Made by a program: the position numbers and the translations under genes. The notes under the pieces are model-generated. The model was not told the DNA's origin. It ran no database searches and saw only the letters and a program-made list of their open reading frames with translations. DNA of 64,000 nucleotides from Linnemannia hyalina (Eukaryota > Mortierellomycota > Mortierellomycetes > Mortierellales > Mortierellaceae). Position 1 is the stretch's first letter. Each line of letters opens with the position of its first letter. The DNA is taken from positions 372,001 through 436,000 of the forward strand of contig JAHRHY010000017.1 of the NCBI GenBank assembly GCA_019671135.1, read 5' to 3'. Shown here piece after piece: positions 9,494-21,511 of this stretch.

Positions 9494-11212
9494 TTAATCG
9501 CGACCGCGACCACGACCGCGGAATCCACCACGGCCGCCACGGTCTCCACCACCGCCTCCGCGGCCACCGCCACGGAATCCTCCTCTGGATCCGCCACGAT
9601 CGCTGGATCCACCGCGACCTCCACGGAATCCACCACTGGAACCGCCACGATCGCTAGATCCACCACGACCACCACGGAAGCCACCTCTTGAGCCACCACG
9701 GTCACCGCCGCCACGTCCACCACGGAATCCGCCGCGGTCTCCGCCGCCGCCGCCACGACCACCACGGAATCCACCACGGTCTCCGCCGCCACGACCTCCA
9801 CGGAATCCACCACGAGACTCGCCACGATCCCGTCCACCGCCCTCGTGGATCGATTTCCTTGGTCGTTTCCTCTCCTGATCCTCGTCACCCTGATGGTGGT
9901 TATAATGCTCGCCCTCACCGTCATCCTCTCCCTCACGCTTACGCTTTCCATCTCTCTCGCCCTTACCCATCCGCCTCGTCTCACGCTCGTCTCTCTGCTT
10001 GTTAACCATCACGTTCTCGACCGAGAACTCGACAATCAGACACTTCTTATCACCAAACAGCGAAGGGTTGTTGTTCAACCAACGGAGACCAGCCAAAGCA
10101 TGCGCATGAGTCGAGTACTCCAAGAAACCGTATCCCTTCGACCGCAACTGCTTGGTATCTCCGTCGACACGGTCCTTGGACCGAACAATCTTGGCCTGCT
10201 TGACAAACACGCGCTTGTCCCATCCCTCTGCCATCTCGTCCGTCGACAAGTGTCCACGCTTGCCGTCCTTAACCTCGTTCTTGAACTTTGCGATAGCCTG
10301 CACTCCCAACTTGCGGAGATCCTTCTCGTCCATCTTGATAGGCAAGTTACGGATCGAAAGACGGGTCTTGGAGATATAGAGCGAAGGGTTGCGGGAAAGA
10401 AGAGCACGACGAGCAGAGAACGAAGCCTGGCGCTTGGACAACTCTCCGGGCAAGATTGACTTGGCGGCGGGCGAGTCAGGGAAGATAACACCCTCACGCA
10501 TCAAGTACAAGTTCCTACGGTCCTCACGCTCACGCTTCTGCTGACCAGCCTCCAACAGCGTCACAGCAGACTTCTTGTCGACAGCACGGACGACGTTGAG
10601 GACACGTCCGTTGAGCGTAAACTTGAGTGCGAGCTCCTCGGGCAAGTCGGGCTGCAAGATAGCGTGCTTGACATGGTTGTTCTTCTTCTTCTTGTCGTTC
10701 TCGGCCTGGATGGGGTTAACAATCGCAGCGACCTTATTAGCCTCAACCATAACGTTGTCGGCAGCGCCCTTGTTGAAATAGCAAACAAATCCTGTTCCGC
10801 GGGACCGTCCAGTGTCGTGGTCCATTGTCACACGGCAGTAGCGCAGCTTTCCCCAGTGACGGAAGAGCTCGAAAAGATCGTCCTTTGTTGCCTCGAAATC
10901 CAAGTTGCGGATGAAAAGAGTGGTGCCTTCACTGGGATCAGGGAGAACCATCTTGGCTAAAAGTTGTAAAAAATATAGATGTTAGAGATAATTTTCCAAT
11001 AACTTGCGAGTGAACGTTTGCATGGTTCCCGGAAAACGTATACTTACTTTGCTCCTTCTCCTTCTCCTCCTCGAGGTCAAGCGCGGCCAAAGCAGCAGAA
11101 TCCTCCTCCTCGGCATCCATCTCCTCGTCAGAATCCTCAGCTTCCTCGTCGTCGCTGCCCTGAAGATGGTCCAAGTCGAGCTCCTCATCCTCATTGTCAG
11201 ATCCCTCCTCAC

Positions 11213-11243
<31 letters not shown>

Positions 11244-12748
11244 GTCCTCGTTCTCTGCAGAAGCATCCTCCATCTCAACATCCTGATCTTCTTCTCCTGC
11301 TGGTGCCTCATCCTGTGTCTTGGCCTCAGCCTCCTCGAAACGATCCTTGGCCAATGCCCAATCGACAGCAATGGTACGGCCGTGGTGCTCAGTGCCGTTC
11401 AAGGCAGCAACAGCCTTTTCGGTCGCCTCCAAGTTCTCCATCTGAACAAATCCGAATCCACGGAGGGGACCTCCATCGAACTTGCGAGGCAAGTTGACCT
11501 CATGAACAGTGCCGTACTTGACGAAGAGGTCACGGAGCTCAGTCTCTCTGTACTTCCAGGGCAAGTTGCGGACAATCAATCGGCAACGCTTGTAGACGGA
11601 AGGTGAAGCCAACAGGGCAGCGTGAAGGGCGCATGCCTTGAAAATATGTCCATCCAAGGCCTGAACGGCCTGTGCGGCCAATGCGGCAGTGGAGTAAATA
11701 ATATGTGCTACTCAATTGAATATGCAAAGCCAGTCGGTTAGATTATGTCGCTCAAGCTGCATGATATCTTCCTTGAATAATCCTGCAATGAATAGTACCC
11801 GCGACTCACCAGTTCCTTCCTCGACCTGATCCTCGCCCTTCTGCTCTCCCTCAGCAGCTTCGGGGGCCTTTGTGATGACTGGGTAGATGACTTCCTTGAC
11901 ATCGCCAGCCTTGCGGACCTTCTTGTAGATGTGCTTCTTGGTGATATCCTTGCCCAATCCCTTTAACACGACTGTTTGGAAAGAGTAGCTATAATAGAAA
12001 GAAAATACAATGTTAGCGATGAGTTCTTCTCGCGAAGTGCCGTTCGATCTCCTGTGTCAAATATGGATGATGGTCCGTACTTCTTCTCCTTGGGTTCTTC
12101 TGTTTCTTCCTTCTTTGCCTGCTTGACCTTGTCGTTCTTGGGCTTGTCAGCCTTGCCCTTGGGCTTGAACTCCTTCTTGGGCTTGTCCTCGCCATCATCT
12201 ACATGTTCAGAGAACAATTAAAAGAGAGCAAAATGTTAACACAACAGGAACACGATGCGCATCAACTCACACAACCAAAAAAAATAAAAATTAAAAAAAT
12301 AAAAATAAAAATAAAAATAAATAAGCGAAAACGTACGAGACTTCTTGACAGCCTTCTCCATGATGAGAGGTCGCTGCTTCAAGAACTTTGTTCCGCGCAA
12401 CTCATCAATAGCCTTATCAGCATCCTCAGGAAGGACAAACTGCACGAATCCGAATCCCTTGTTCTTGGGGGTAGTCTTGGCAGCAGAGGCAGCAGCAGCT
12501 GCAATACCGGCCTTGTTGTTTTCGGAAGAGGGAGACTCTGCCGCAATCTGCTCGGCACTGCGGTCAAGGACCACGAAGCAGGAACGGACAGGTCCGACTT
12601 CGGAGAAGAAGGCCTCGAGCTGTGCGCTAGTGGCCTCGTAAGGGAGACCGCGGACGAAGAGTGTCGACTTGCTGGTGTTATCCTCTGTGGTTGTTGCTGT
12701 TGTAGTGGCGGCGGTCTCGGCCACGACGGGTGCTGGCGTGTCCGACAT
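9494..12748 (-). CDS. NOP4: Nucleolar RNA-binding protein Nop4/RBM28 with an RGG tail
   Basis: Five exons read on the minus strand: 12748-12337, 12198-12081, 11988-11810, 11707-11048 and 10956-9494, giving 943 residues. RRM-like segments: about 27-135 (TLFVRGLPYEAT, GFGFVQFV), 181-267 (VVLKGLGKDIT, then HIIYSTAALAAQAVQALDGH across an intron), 277-352 (LIVRNLPWKY, GFGFVQME), 463-570 (LFIRNLDFEAT) and 660-790 (LSIRNLPIK, GYGFLEYS). A run of nearly pure Glu/Asp lies between the third and fourth. Nop4 and RBM28 are needed for 60S ribosomal subunit assembly in the nucleolus. The last 115 or so residues are RGG/FRGG repeats, as in fibrillarin and nucleolin. I do not recall such a tail on yeast Nop4. 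The same frame runs unbroken from the last RRM into the repeats. Confidence 0.88.
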
Positions 12749-12987
12749 TGTGTGATGTGTGTGAAGGGGGGGAAGGGGGAAGGGGGAAGTGGAATGAATG
12801 AAAAGGAGGTGACAGCAATGCAAAGACCAGCAAAGTACAACAACCAACTACCGAAGAAACTCAGTTCAAAAGTAGTGGCCACAAAAAAAAAAAAATCAAG
12901 CTATCGGTGGCTTAAACAAGAACACTTGTTTACCAGCTACAGTCGCAGCATTTACATCAAATAAATCTTCTTTTAATTCTAGAGGTG

Positions 12988-15900
12988 TTACATGTTGTTC
13001 TGCACCTTGAACGCGTCCCAGGCAGAGTTGAGAGTGCTGAAAATGGTATTGGCCATCATCCTCTGCTCTATCGTCGTCGACCCACTCAACTATCATTCAC
13101 AGGAGAAAGGTGATGTTAGTCATGAAAAAAAAAAAGAATGCATCAACGAGTTCATAAATAGAATGAAGCCAGAAAGAGAGAGAGGCGTACCTTATCGGGG
13201 TGCATCTTGCCGATAGCGCGCATATACTTGATCTTGACCTGCGAGGGGGTAACCAGCTCGTGCAGACCAACGGGCTTCCAGCCTACTCCTTCCCATAGCA
13301 CCGATCCAAGAGATGAAATCAGCGCACGGATATTGTCCTCCTTACCCGCTTTCCACATTGTCATCTTCATCTCCACCTGATCTGTCAGTCTCAGCTTCTC
13401 GTCCTCGTCTCTCTCCTGCTGGGCTGCGTTCTGTCGCAACTTGCCCACTCCTTCCGATCGCGCCAACTCGGCCTTCACCTTGGCGTCGTTATTGGTCCGT
13501 TGTTGAGAAGAAAACATATCCTGCATGGGCGATGACACCGACATGCCACCCTGACGAGCAGCCGAGACAGCGGGTTTCCTGGCGATTGGTTGAGCGAAAC
13601 CATTGGCTCCACCACCATTGACCATAGCAATTGCCTTTTCACAACGACGTTGTCCTTCAGTAGCGTTTCGGTGTCCTGGATCCATCTCCTTCAATTTGGC
13701 CCAGTCATCCCTGGCCTCTTTGTACTTTTCGAGGTTCTCGTACGCAGTTGCACGGCGCATCAAAGCCTTGCCCATCTGATCCTTGAGGTTGACGCCAGCG
13801 CTCTCAGGCAATATATCCTGCACACCTTGTCCATCAGGTCCCTGCACTTGCAAGACAGTTTTGTCGCATACAGACACTGTCTCGCGATACTCGCCAATCT
13901 TCAACAAAGCAGCTGCACGGTTGTTCTGGGTCACGATCAGAAGGATGTGACCCGATGGAAGGGACTGGCCAGCCCGTGCGTAAAATTCCGCTGCTTGACC
14001 AAACTGACCCAGCTTGAAGACCTCGTTTCCTTTCTCCTTGTGATGGTTCGACTCTGCTAGTTGCTGACTACTCGCCTGGACTAGAGTACGGGGTGGGCGA
14101 GCGGGCTTGGGTGGGAGTGGCGAAGGAGCCTTGGCTGCCCGAGAAGCGTTGGAAGGTGTCGAAGACTTTGAGCTAGACGAGAATTTAGGTGTTGACATGT
14201 TTGACTTTTGCTTGTTGGGCGAGTCGTCCATGGAGAACAAAGGCTGCTGGTTCCTTGATGCGGTAGCACCTCCTCGTCGAGACGACGAAACGTATGTATC
14301 CTCGAAAGCCTCCTTTTCCTGACGTGGTCGTGAAGACTGCTGCTGCTGCTGCTGCTGTTGGCGCTGCTCCTGTTGACGCTGCTGTTCCCGTCGACCTCGG
14401 TACACCTCGTCCTCCTCCGAATCTGAATCCTTGTATTGGCTACGGCTGGACTTGAACTCATCCTCGACCCACTGGTGGCGGCGGGCGGCGGTCGATTTTG
14501 GTTCTTCTGTCGTCATATCCTCCATCACCGACTGAACCTTGTCACGGCCCTGCTTGTAGAATTCGTTGGCCTTGGACAGTACAGACATTCCAAAGACAGA
14601 TGCCGTCCCCACAAGCTTGTCCTTTTGCTGTTGCAGCTGTTGTGCTCTCGACAGTTCCTGCTGTTGTTGCGTTTGTCCTCTGCCTTGGTTCCTTCTCCGC
14701 CGGTCCTCCAGTGCGGGATCGCTGTCGTCACGGTAAGGTCGTCTCTCTTCCTGCCCTCGTTCCCTTGCGCCCTGGTTACGTCTTCTGGAGGGCATCTGGT
14801 CCTCTGCCTCGTCGTTTTGAACCAAGTATTCGATGGCGGCCTCGATATCTCGTCCGTTCTCAGTCATTGCGAGGGCCAGCCTAGCGCGTTCAGCCGAGAA
14901 GCCCATACTGACGATCTGCGCAATGTCGGCATCCTCCCTGCTCGCTGGCTTTGACGTTGTTGTCGCAGATCGAGGAGGTTTGGCTGCTGGTGTCCTTGAC
15001 GTTGGAGGACTGGTTCGTTGAGATGGCGATCCTGCTGGTGATGGTTGCTTCCCGATAAAAGAGTTGAGGGCATCCACAGAGTCACGCTGACGAGATGAGT
15101 TTTCTGGAGGTGCTGATTCAAAGGATCCCAAGTCGAAGACGTCGTTGCTGGAGACAGGTGTCTATTGAAAGTTTGATGACGGTGTTAGACATGGGCAGTG
15201 TGTCATTCTGTGCGACTATCAAAAGTCGAAAAATTCGCCGAAATAACAACATCGTCAATACCTGGGCAGGTTTGGCGACAGTGGCACTGGCCAAAAAGTC
15301 TAGATCCCATGGATCAGCCACCTTGGTAGCGGATGGCTGTCCAAGAGGAGGGGTATTATTCCGGCTGGAGAGACGGGCAGGGGTTAAATGAGGCGACAGA
15401 CAGACAGAGAGGGTGGGTGTGTCAATAATAGAACTCTGTATCAAATTGCAGGTGGTCTCCATCTCGGGTGAGCAATTAAGAACACGCATTAACAGATAGC
15501 CAAAAAAAATTGAGCCTACATGGAGTTCAAAGACTGGTTCTTCATGGAGGGGCTATTCCGCGAGACCTGATCACCAAGGAGAGCACCAAAGGGATCCTTC
15601 GACGTAGGTGTTGAGGCCATTGTTGATGGAGACGAGTTGTTTGATCGTTCTGGCTGCAACGGTGTCATCGCAGGCGAGAGTGATCGGCCGAGAACTCCTG
15701 GAGATGCAAGGTATCCTCCTGCCGGGCTCTGATTGCGAGAGAGATTGAACTGTTGCTGCTGCTGTGATGACAGTGGTTGAGACTGCGGGAACTTTGGGAT
15801 TGGTGACGCAAATCCTGGTACAGGCTGGGGAGACGATGTGGCAATTGGTCGTTGGAGTCCTGCAATGTTTCCTGGATCATATCCTCTTGGTATGGTTGAT

Positions 15901-16439
15901 GATGAAGTGTTCATAGCTGGGCTGAACGCTGATCGAGAAGGCTGCGAAAAGCCAGGAGAGGAAGAAGAATTGAAGCTGGAAGAGCCAAACGGTGAGGCAG
16001 AGGAAGCAGGTGTGGGAGAACTGCTCTGTGATCCCCAGGAGTTAGATTGTTGCTGCTGGTCGTGCCGACGTCTCTCGTCCAGCGACATGGCGTTAAGACT
16101 CTTGGCGGCTCCTGAAGAAGTGTTCTGACCAAAGGAGGACATGAGCGAGCCAAAGACGTCGTCGGCGTTCTTCTTTTGCGATGATGCGGGCGAGGAGGAG
16201 ATGCCGGTAGTGTTATTACGGTAAGGCTGTGGTGCAGGGAGAGAGTTAGATGAGGCCGGTGTGGGGACGAGTCCGACCTTGGAGAGGCCCATCTGCAGGT
16301 GTGCTGGCTTGGAGGTCGGAGGAGGGGGCACGGGCTTGACTTTTCCAGAGGCCATGCCAGCACCGTTAGCACCTTGACGGTTGTTATTGTTGTTGGCAGA
16401 GCCCTTTTGCTCCCAGGAGAGGCCCAGCAGGTCATCCAT
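12988..16439 (-). CDS. SWA2: Auxilin-like clathrin-uncoating co-chaperone (Swa2 type)
   Basis: Four exons on the minus strand: 16439-15520, 15364-15262, 15161-13191 and 13089-12988, giving 1031 residues. The N-terminus MDDLLGL looks like a clathrin-box motif, and DPF and DPW motifs follow in a Ser/Pro/Gln-rich disordered region, as in endocytic adaptors. A UBA domain (about 418-460, IVSMGFSAERARLAL) is followed by a Gln-rich linker and TPR repeats (about 715-860, KEKGNEVFKLGQ and ALMRRATAYENL). A C-terminal J domain with the HPD triad (KMHPDK) follows. The last small exon completes the J domain and ends AWDAFKVQNNM. This is the order seen in yeast Swa2/Aux1, which recruits Hsp70 to strip clathrin from vesicles. 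The ATG at 16439 is used because MDDLLGL starts there. Confidence 0.9.
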
Positions 16440-17191
16440 GTCGGCGAATGGGCGGAGGTAAGGCAAAGAGTGGAGAGAAGGATGGAAATAGAACGATGAT
16501 GAATGAGAAGAAAGAGAGGAGAAAGAAGCAATGGAAAGGGAGAGCTTAGCAACAGGAAGACAGTGTGGAACTAACTGTCTGGCTCAAAGGAAGTATTGGA
16601 TCGTGCAGCTTAAGGGGATCTGAATGGCTGGTCAATTAAATCATATGAGCCTTTGGAAGGAGCTTGTCGGAGTCCTCCTTGCATACGACAAACTACGCGT
16701 TCTTGGTGACGATGATCCTTCTACACAGTCTATTGGTCTGCACCTTATCTACGATGAGACGAGTAAGGCTGACCACAGCCACAGAAAAAATAAGACCGTG
16801 TTGACGCGTTCGATGCAGATATCCCCTTCCTGACATGGCCATAATGATTAAGAATAACGACAACTTTCCGCCAATTTGATGCTGCTCTATGTACCATGAC
16901 TACTTCCTCTCTCCACCCGCCTCTCCACCCGCCTCTCCACCCACAAAGCCTTGTCTGCGTGATGCATCACCATATCGGGCAGAAAGCCATTTCTTTGTGC
17001 ATTTCAGGAGAGATCAGATCTTCAGGTCAGATACGGATGTGCGCATCTCCAATCTTCAAGCAACGACAACTGCCCGACCTTTTAGGGCATGTTGCGCCCA
17101 CCTTTTGGGTTCAATGATGCTTCCGACAGAAATAAGCATTCTCTATGTTTAAAAGTCTGCCTCTTTCACCTTTAGCCTTTCAACTTCCCAC
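16440..17191. other. Intergenic region before lipase remnant
   Basis: It holds the upstream region of SWA2. No gene is supported. A short duplication of ctccacccgcct occurs around 16912-16940. Confidence 0.45.
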
Positions 17192-17400
17192 TCCATCATC
17201 TACTGTACGCCCGACGAGGTTGTGACACCTTACATATCGTCATTCCACAGTGGACCTAGAATTGTGGACCTGGGCCTTCAAGATCATTGCAAATATGCGC
17301 TCCCTGAACACACCCTCATGCCAAAGTCAAAAGCAGCTGTTCGATGGGTCCTCAACATGTTAGACCCCTGTACCGCCCCTCCTGCCGATTGCGACTCCAG
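17192..17400 (+). pseudogene. Remnant of a class-2 lipase (C-terminal part only)
   Basis: A 65-70 codon stretch aligns by eye with the end of the intact lipase at 18607-19751: YCTPDEVVTPY against YDEIVSPY, then GPRIVDLGLQDHC against GPGVVNVVLQDLC, LPEHTL against VEHAL, and RWVLNMLDP against RWILNQLDP. The catalytic Asp and His positions are present. The Ser-containing part, the signal peptide and the normal stop are missing, and the frame runs on into unrelated sequence. It sits 1.4 kb upstream of the intact gene on the same strand, so a decayed tandem copy is the simplest reading. Confidence 0.75.
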
Positions 17401-18606
17401 ATACGCCGTTGCCATGCCCGTATTGTACTTCGATTCCTTCACACAAAACAAGCTAATGCGTTTCGTGATTTTGGGGGCGAGTATGTGTTGCGGGCAAGCC
17501 TTGTTCTACAGTATCGTGGACTGACTTGTCACTCCAAACGGTCCAACGACGTGGTTAGGACAATCCTCCTTTATCTTCATCAACCCGAAAATGCAAATTG
17601 AAAGGAGAAAATCTCTCGTGTCAACCAACCCACGCCACCTCAGATAACCACCAGGGAAAAATAAGAACAAAGGTAGATCGAAAAAAAGACACCACCAAGA
17701 GGGACAGGAAAGGAGAATGACGATCTACAGAACGTTTTTTTTTTTTTTTTTTTTTTTTTTTTGGTGGTCACTGAGTTTTTGTTGGCGTCTAGCAGAGGAG
17801 GAAAGGAGGCGATCGAAGAGTTTGCTTGCATCCATAACCTGTTCTAAGATGAGACAAAACTCATGTCGCCATCGAGGGTACTACTCTGCATGTACGTTCC
17901 ATTAAGCGCGTTCTCTCTCTAATTTGTGTCCCAATGAAGGATGAAAAAAGGTGTGGGCGGACACAGATTTAACAGACGCTACATGCATAAAAAATGCTAT
18001 GGGCTAAAACTTCACATGTCGCGCTTAATATATTTGTTCTATACGTCTTCAATGCTACCTGTCGTCTTGTGTACCCATACGCCCTTTCACAAGAATTGCT
18101 AAGGAATGTATTATCCTTTTCACCGTAAGCTTCCTCGGAAGTGAAGAGATGCCCTTTCTCCTTAAGAGTTGTTTTTGTGTTGTATGAACTGATCACCGAA
18201 CGTTCCCGCCTTCCTAAGGACTCTTGTTCTGTCTGTAACAAGGGCATAGCCTTCTTCGGAAAAGGTCTCCCAAGAACACCCCCCCCACCACTACAAAGAC
18301 GACCAACGTGAAAAGTACATGGTTCTGAAGGAAGAAAGAAGGTACACTATGTTTGTGAGCACCTGTGAGCGACAAGGTTATCCTTTTTGCTTTTTTTTCC
18401 ACTCCTTCCTCTGCCTGTCTGTGCTCATAGTCCCAATTCTCAAATGTGAATGTGACAGTCGGACCTGGAAAATGGTGGCCACATTCCACCTGCTACGTCC
18501 ACTTCTATTTTTTTAATACAAATACAAAGAGATGTGCCAGGACATTTCTTTTTTGATTTTGTTCCCCACATCCATCCTCCTCTCACTCAAATCAAACCAA
18601 TTCACC
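17401..18606. other. Intergenic region before lipase
   Basis: No gene is supported. It contains a 28-T run (17735-17762). Confidence 0.5.
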
Positions 18607-19751
18607 ATGAAGCTCTCCTTAACAGCCCTTATCCTCTCAGCGATTTCCGCCGCAGTGCTCGCCACCCCCGGATCCGATGCCGCCCCCACCCCCGCCTCGA
18701 CCCCCTCCACCCCCTCAGGCAAAGGATACAACGACTGGAACTGCAAACCCCTCGAAGGTCGCCGCCCCGTCATCTTGGTTCATGCCACCTTGTTCACCAA
18801 GGAATCCTGGGCGATTTTTGGACCTGCGATCGCGGAACAGGGGTACTGTGTTTACTCGTTGACATATGGGCGGTACTGGAAGACGTTGCTTCCGATGGTC
18901 GGCGCTATTGCGCCAGCGGTTGATAATGCGAAGGAGGTGGGTGATTTTGCGGAGAAGGTGTTGGGAGCCACTGGTAAGTCATAGTAAACAAACACAAAAG
19001 AGCTGACCAATGCGTTTGTTTGTGCTGCAGAAACAAAAACAAAACACCATTTTTTGTCTAATCTCGCACTTCTTCTTCCCCCACCTCCCTCTCTCCCCCA
19101 TGGTAGGAGCAAAGCAGGCAGATTTCGTCGGCCACAGCCAAGGCGGTGTCCTACCCCGGTATTGGGTCCAATACCAAGGCGGAAAGGGCAAGATACACAG
19201 CATGATCGGTCTCTCCGCCATTAACCATGGTACCACCTGGCAGGGCCTTGCTCCTCTTCTCGAGAAGTTGAAGGAGATGGTCAAGTTTTTGACATTAAAT
19301 GTCGATATCGTGACAAAGGCTGCACCGGCCTTGCAGGATATCATGAGCACATCCAAGTTTATTCAGGAATTGAACGCCCATGGCGAGACTTTGCCTGATG
19401 TCTTCCAAGCCAATATCGTCACCAAGTACGTCACCCCTCCCTTGTACTTTTTACTTTTTGCACTGGGTTGCTGTTCTATGTGGTCCCAGATTATTTACAC
19501 GTACGTTTCCTGTTTCCCCCTGCCTCCCACTCATTTTGCGTTGTTTCAATAGATACGACGAGATTGTCAGCCCTTACAAATCAGGCTTCCAGAGCGGTCC
19601 TGGAGTCGTGAACGTTGTTCTCCAGGACCTCTGCGAGTCTGCCTATGTGGAGCACGCTCTCATGGTTGCCTCCAAGACGACGCTTCGTTGGATCTTGAAC
19701 CAACTGGATCCTACCACCGCCTCGCCCGCCAACTGCAACCCAAAGTTCTAA
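18607..19751 (+). CDS. Secreted triacylglycerol lipase, class 2 (alpha/beta hydrolase)
   Basis: Three exons, 18607-18973, 19107-19425 and 19553-19751, give 294 residues. A signal peptide (about 1-19, SAISAAVLA) precedes a Pro/Thr linker. The fold begins with RPVILVHAT. The nucleophile elbow is GHSQGG (Ser133), created across the first intron. The catalytic Asp is likely Asp231 in YDEIV and the His is His263 in VEHAL. This layout matches LipA/EstA-type lipases (PF01674) secreted by bacteria and fungi, which cleave ester bonds of acylglycerols. The C-terminus has paired cysteines that may be bridged. An older damaged copy lies upstream at 17192-17400. Confidence 0.88.
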
Positions 19752-19951
19752 AACAAGGCAGATATAATAGAAAGCAAGACTCTGGGTCCTGTTTATTTGT
19801 TGCGACTTCCATATCCCCGTAGATAGCAGCAGGCTGGTTTCTGCTCAATAATTCCCCTTGAATACCACATACATACACAACTAATAGAAGTTTCCCAAAC
19901 AATCACAGTCTCCATGTTCTATACACTGTTTTATTCGAACGAAAATCACTC

Positions 19952-21511
19952 TTAAAACAGGGACTTCAACGAAAGGTATCCAGTAGCGACAGCAATGATG
20001 AGGGACGAGAAAAAGTTGACCTGATGGTTATCCAGAATATCAAGTCCCGAAATGGCCTTGACCTCGTCGTCCTTTTCTGGGGCCTTGTAGGTGATGACCT
20101 TCTTCTTTGTCGAGTAGTTGGACTTTTGGATTGTTGCTCCCAATACCGAGTCGAGCTATAGTTATTGTTGGTTGATGTAATCAGATTTATAGTGAGACAA
20201 ATAAGAATTTTGGTCGGCTTGCGACAAATCAGATAATTAGGTCTCAAATATATAACTGATGATTGATCGGTGATCAATAAATAATGACGTACCAGAGATC
20301 CAAAGAGTCCAGCGCCTGCTCCAGCGAGAACCAAGGCACCAAGGAACTTGGGGTCCAATGAGCCAGTAAAAGTATCCAGCCCAGTCAATCCTTTGTTTGA
20401 GCTCCAAGAGATGGGCGCCTCCACTGCCAACTGCACAATAATGCTGATAGCAGCTGTGATACCAATCAAAAGTCCACCTCCAAGCGAAGCGCCTAGGCCC
20501 AAGGGAGATACACCTCCGTTAGTTCCTGGGGGTACCTTCTTGAAGGTTGTAATCAGTGTTGGCCATGACTTGTTCAAGATCCCGAGTTCACTTGCCCACT
20601 ATCAATTTTTTCATGATGAAAGAATTGGTCAGTTTCCTTGAAAAGTTATCCTTTGCTCTCTCTTGAGCGACTATTAAGGGGTAAGGAACATACAGTGTCG
20701 CCGTTGCAGCAGGCATAGTGTCCAATGTACGCAAAGAGCAAAGTGCTAGCTCTCCAGTCGTTCACAAACAAGGTCGCGGGTCGAGATTCCGTGGTCCAGA
20801 AGATGTATTGAAAGAGAACAGCCAAAACGGCGCCGGTAGCGCCGTTCGAGAACACTTGGATAGCTGTGCGTCCACCTCCTTCCTGATGATCCTCCTATTC
20901 AAGAGCAGATAACAAAAAAGAAACAGAAATAAGATGAGCCTTAACGAACATGGGCATGTCAGCTGTTGACGTTACTTTTCCCTTTTCTGTAATCAGCCCA
21001 TTTTTCTGAGAGTAAAAGAAGGTGCGTGAAACTTTACTTCGAGCGTTTTCTTGATCTGCGACCTGAACTACAGTAGGAAAACAGATAGGAAGAGTTGTGT
21101 TAGAGAAAAGAACGTAGCATTGAGCAACTGACATGTTTGCGTTCTATGATACCATCATTCAAGGGTCCTTTTTTTTTTCTCACACCCTCCCTATCTCCTT
21201 GCTCCTTTCTAGTCTCGCTCTTATGCGTCGATTTACGCGACATACAACACGGGAGCCGAGGCAACAAACAAAGACTTTATTACCTTGGTCAATCTGCTCG
21301 AGGAGAGGTAAAAGGTCAAGAGGACAGAGCCAAAGACATAAGGCGAGTTTGTGAAGGTGCCAATACCGACAAAGGTTGCAGCCATGGCACCTGATGGTGC
21401 GAGTGACTTTTTAGTGAGGCCATGTCGGACCATGAAGGCACAGAGGGCAGCAGGGTAGAGGAATCCTGCGGGGCTCATTCCAGCAGGTAGGAGTGACTTG
21501 CTGGAAGACAT
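19952..21511 (-). CDS. TMEM19/DUF92 family integral membrane protein
   Basis: Five exons on the minus strand: 21511-21284, 21062-21033, 20894-20694, 20598-20293 and 20155-19952, giving 322 residues. The family hallmarks are present: a hydrophobic N-terminus with [33 protein letters not shown] followed across an intron by WASELGIL, a Gly-rich membrane segment with [17 protein letters not shown], and [15 protein letters not shown] near the end. DUF92 proteins include plant VTE6 (phytyl-phosphate kinase) and animal TMEM19; the fungal role is unknown. Exon 2 is only 30 nt and needs a weak GTTTCA donor, but the spacing between LTK and EGG then agrees with my recollection of TMEM19. An in-frame upstream ATG at 21625 would add 38 residues. 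Confidence 0.85.

Noticed and set aside
9469..9984. Val/Ala-rich frame in the RGG region of NOP4
   Set aside because: It is a shifted reading of the GGN-repeat DNA. The NOP4 frame gives RGG repeats contiguous with an RRM.
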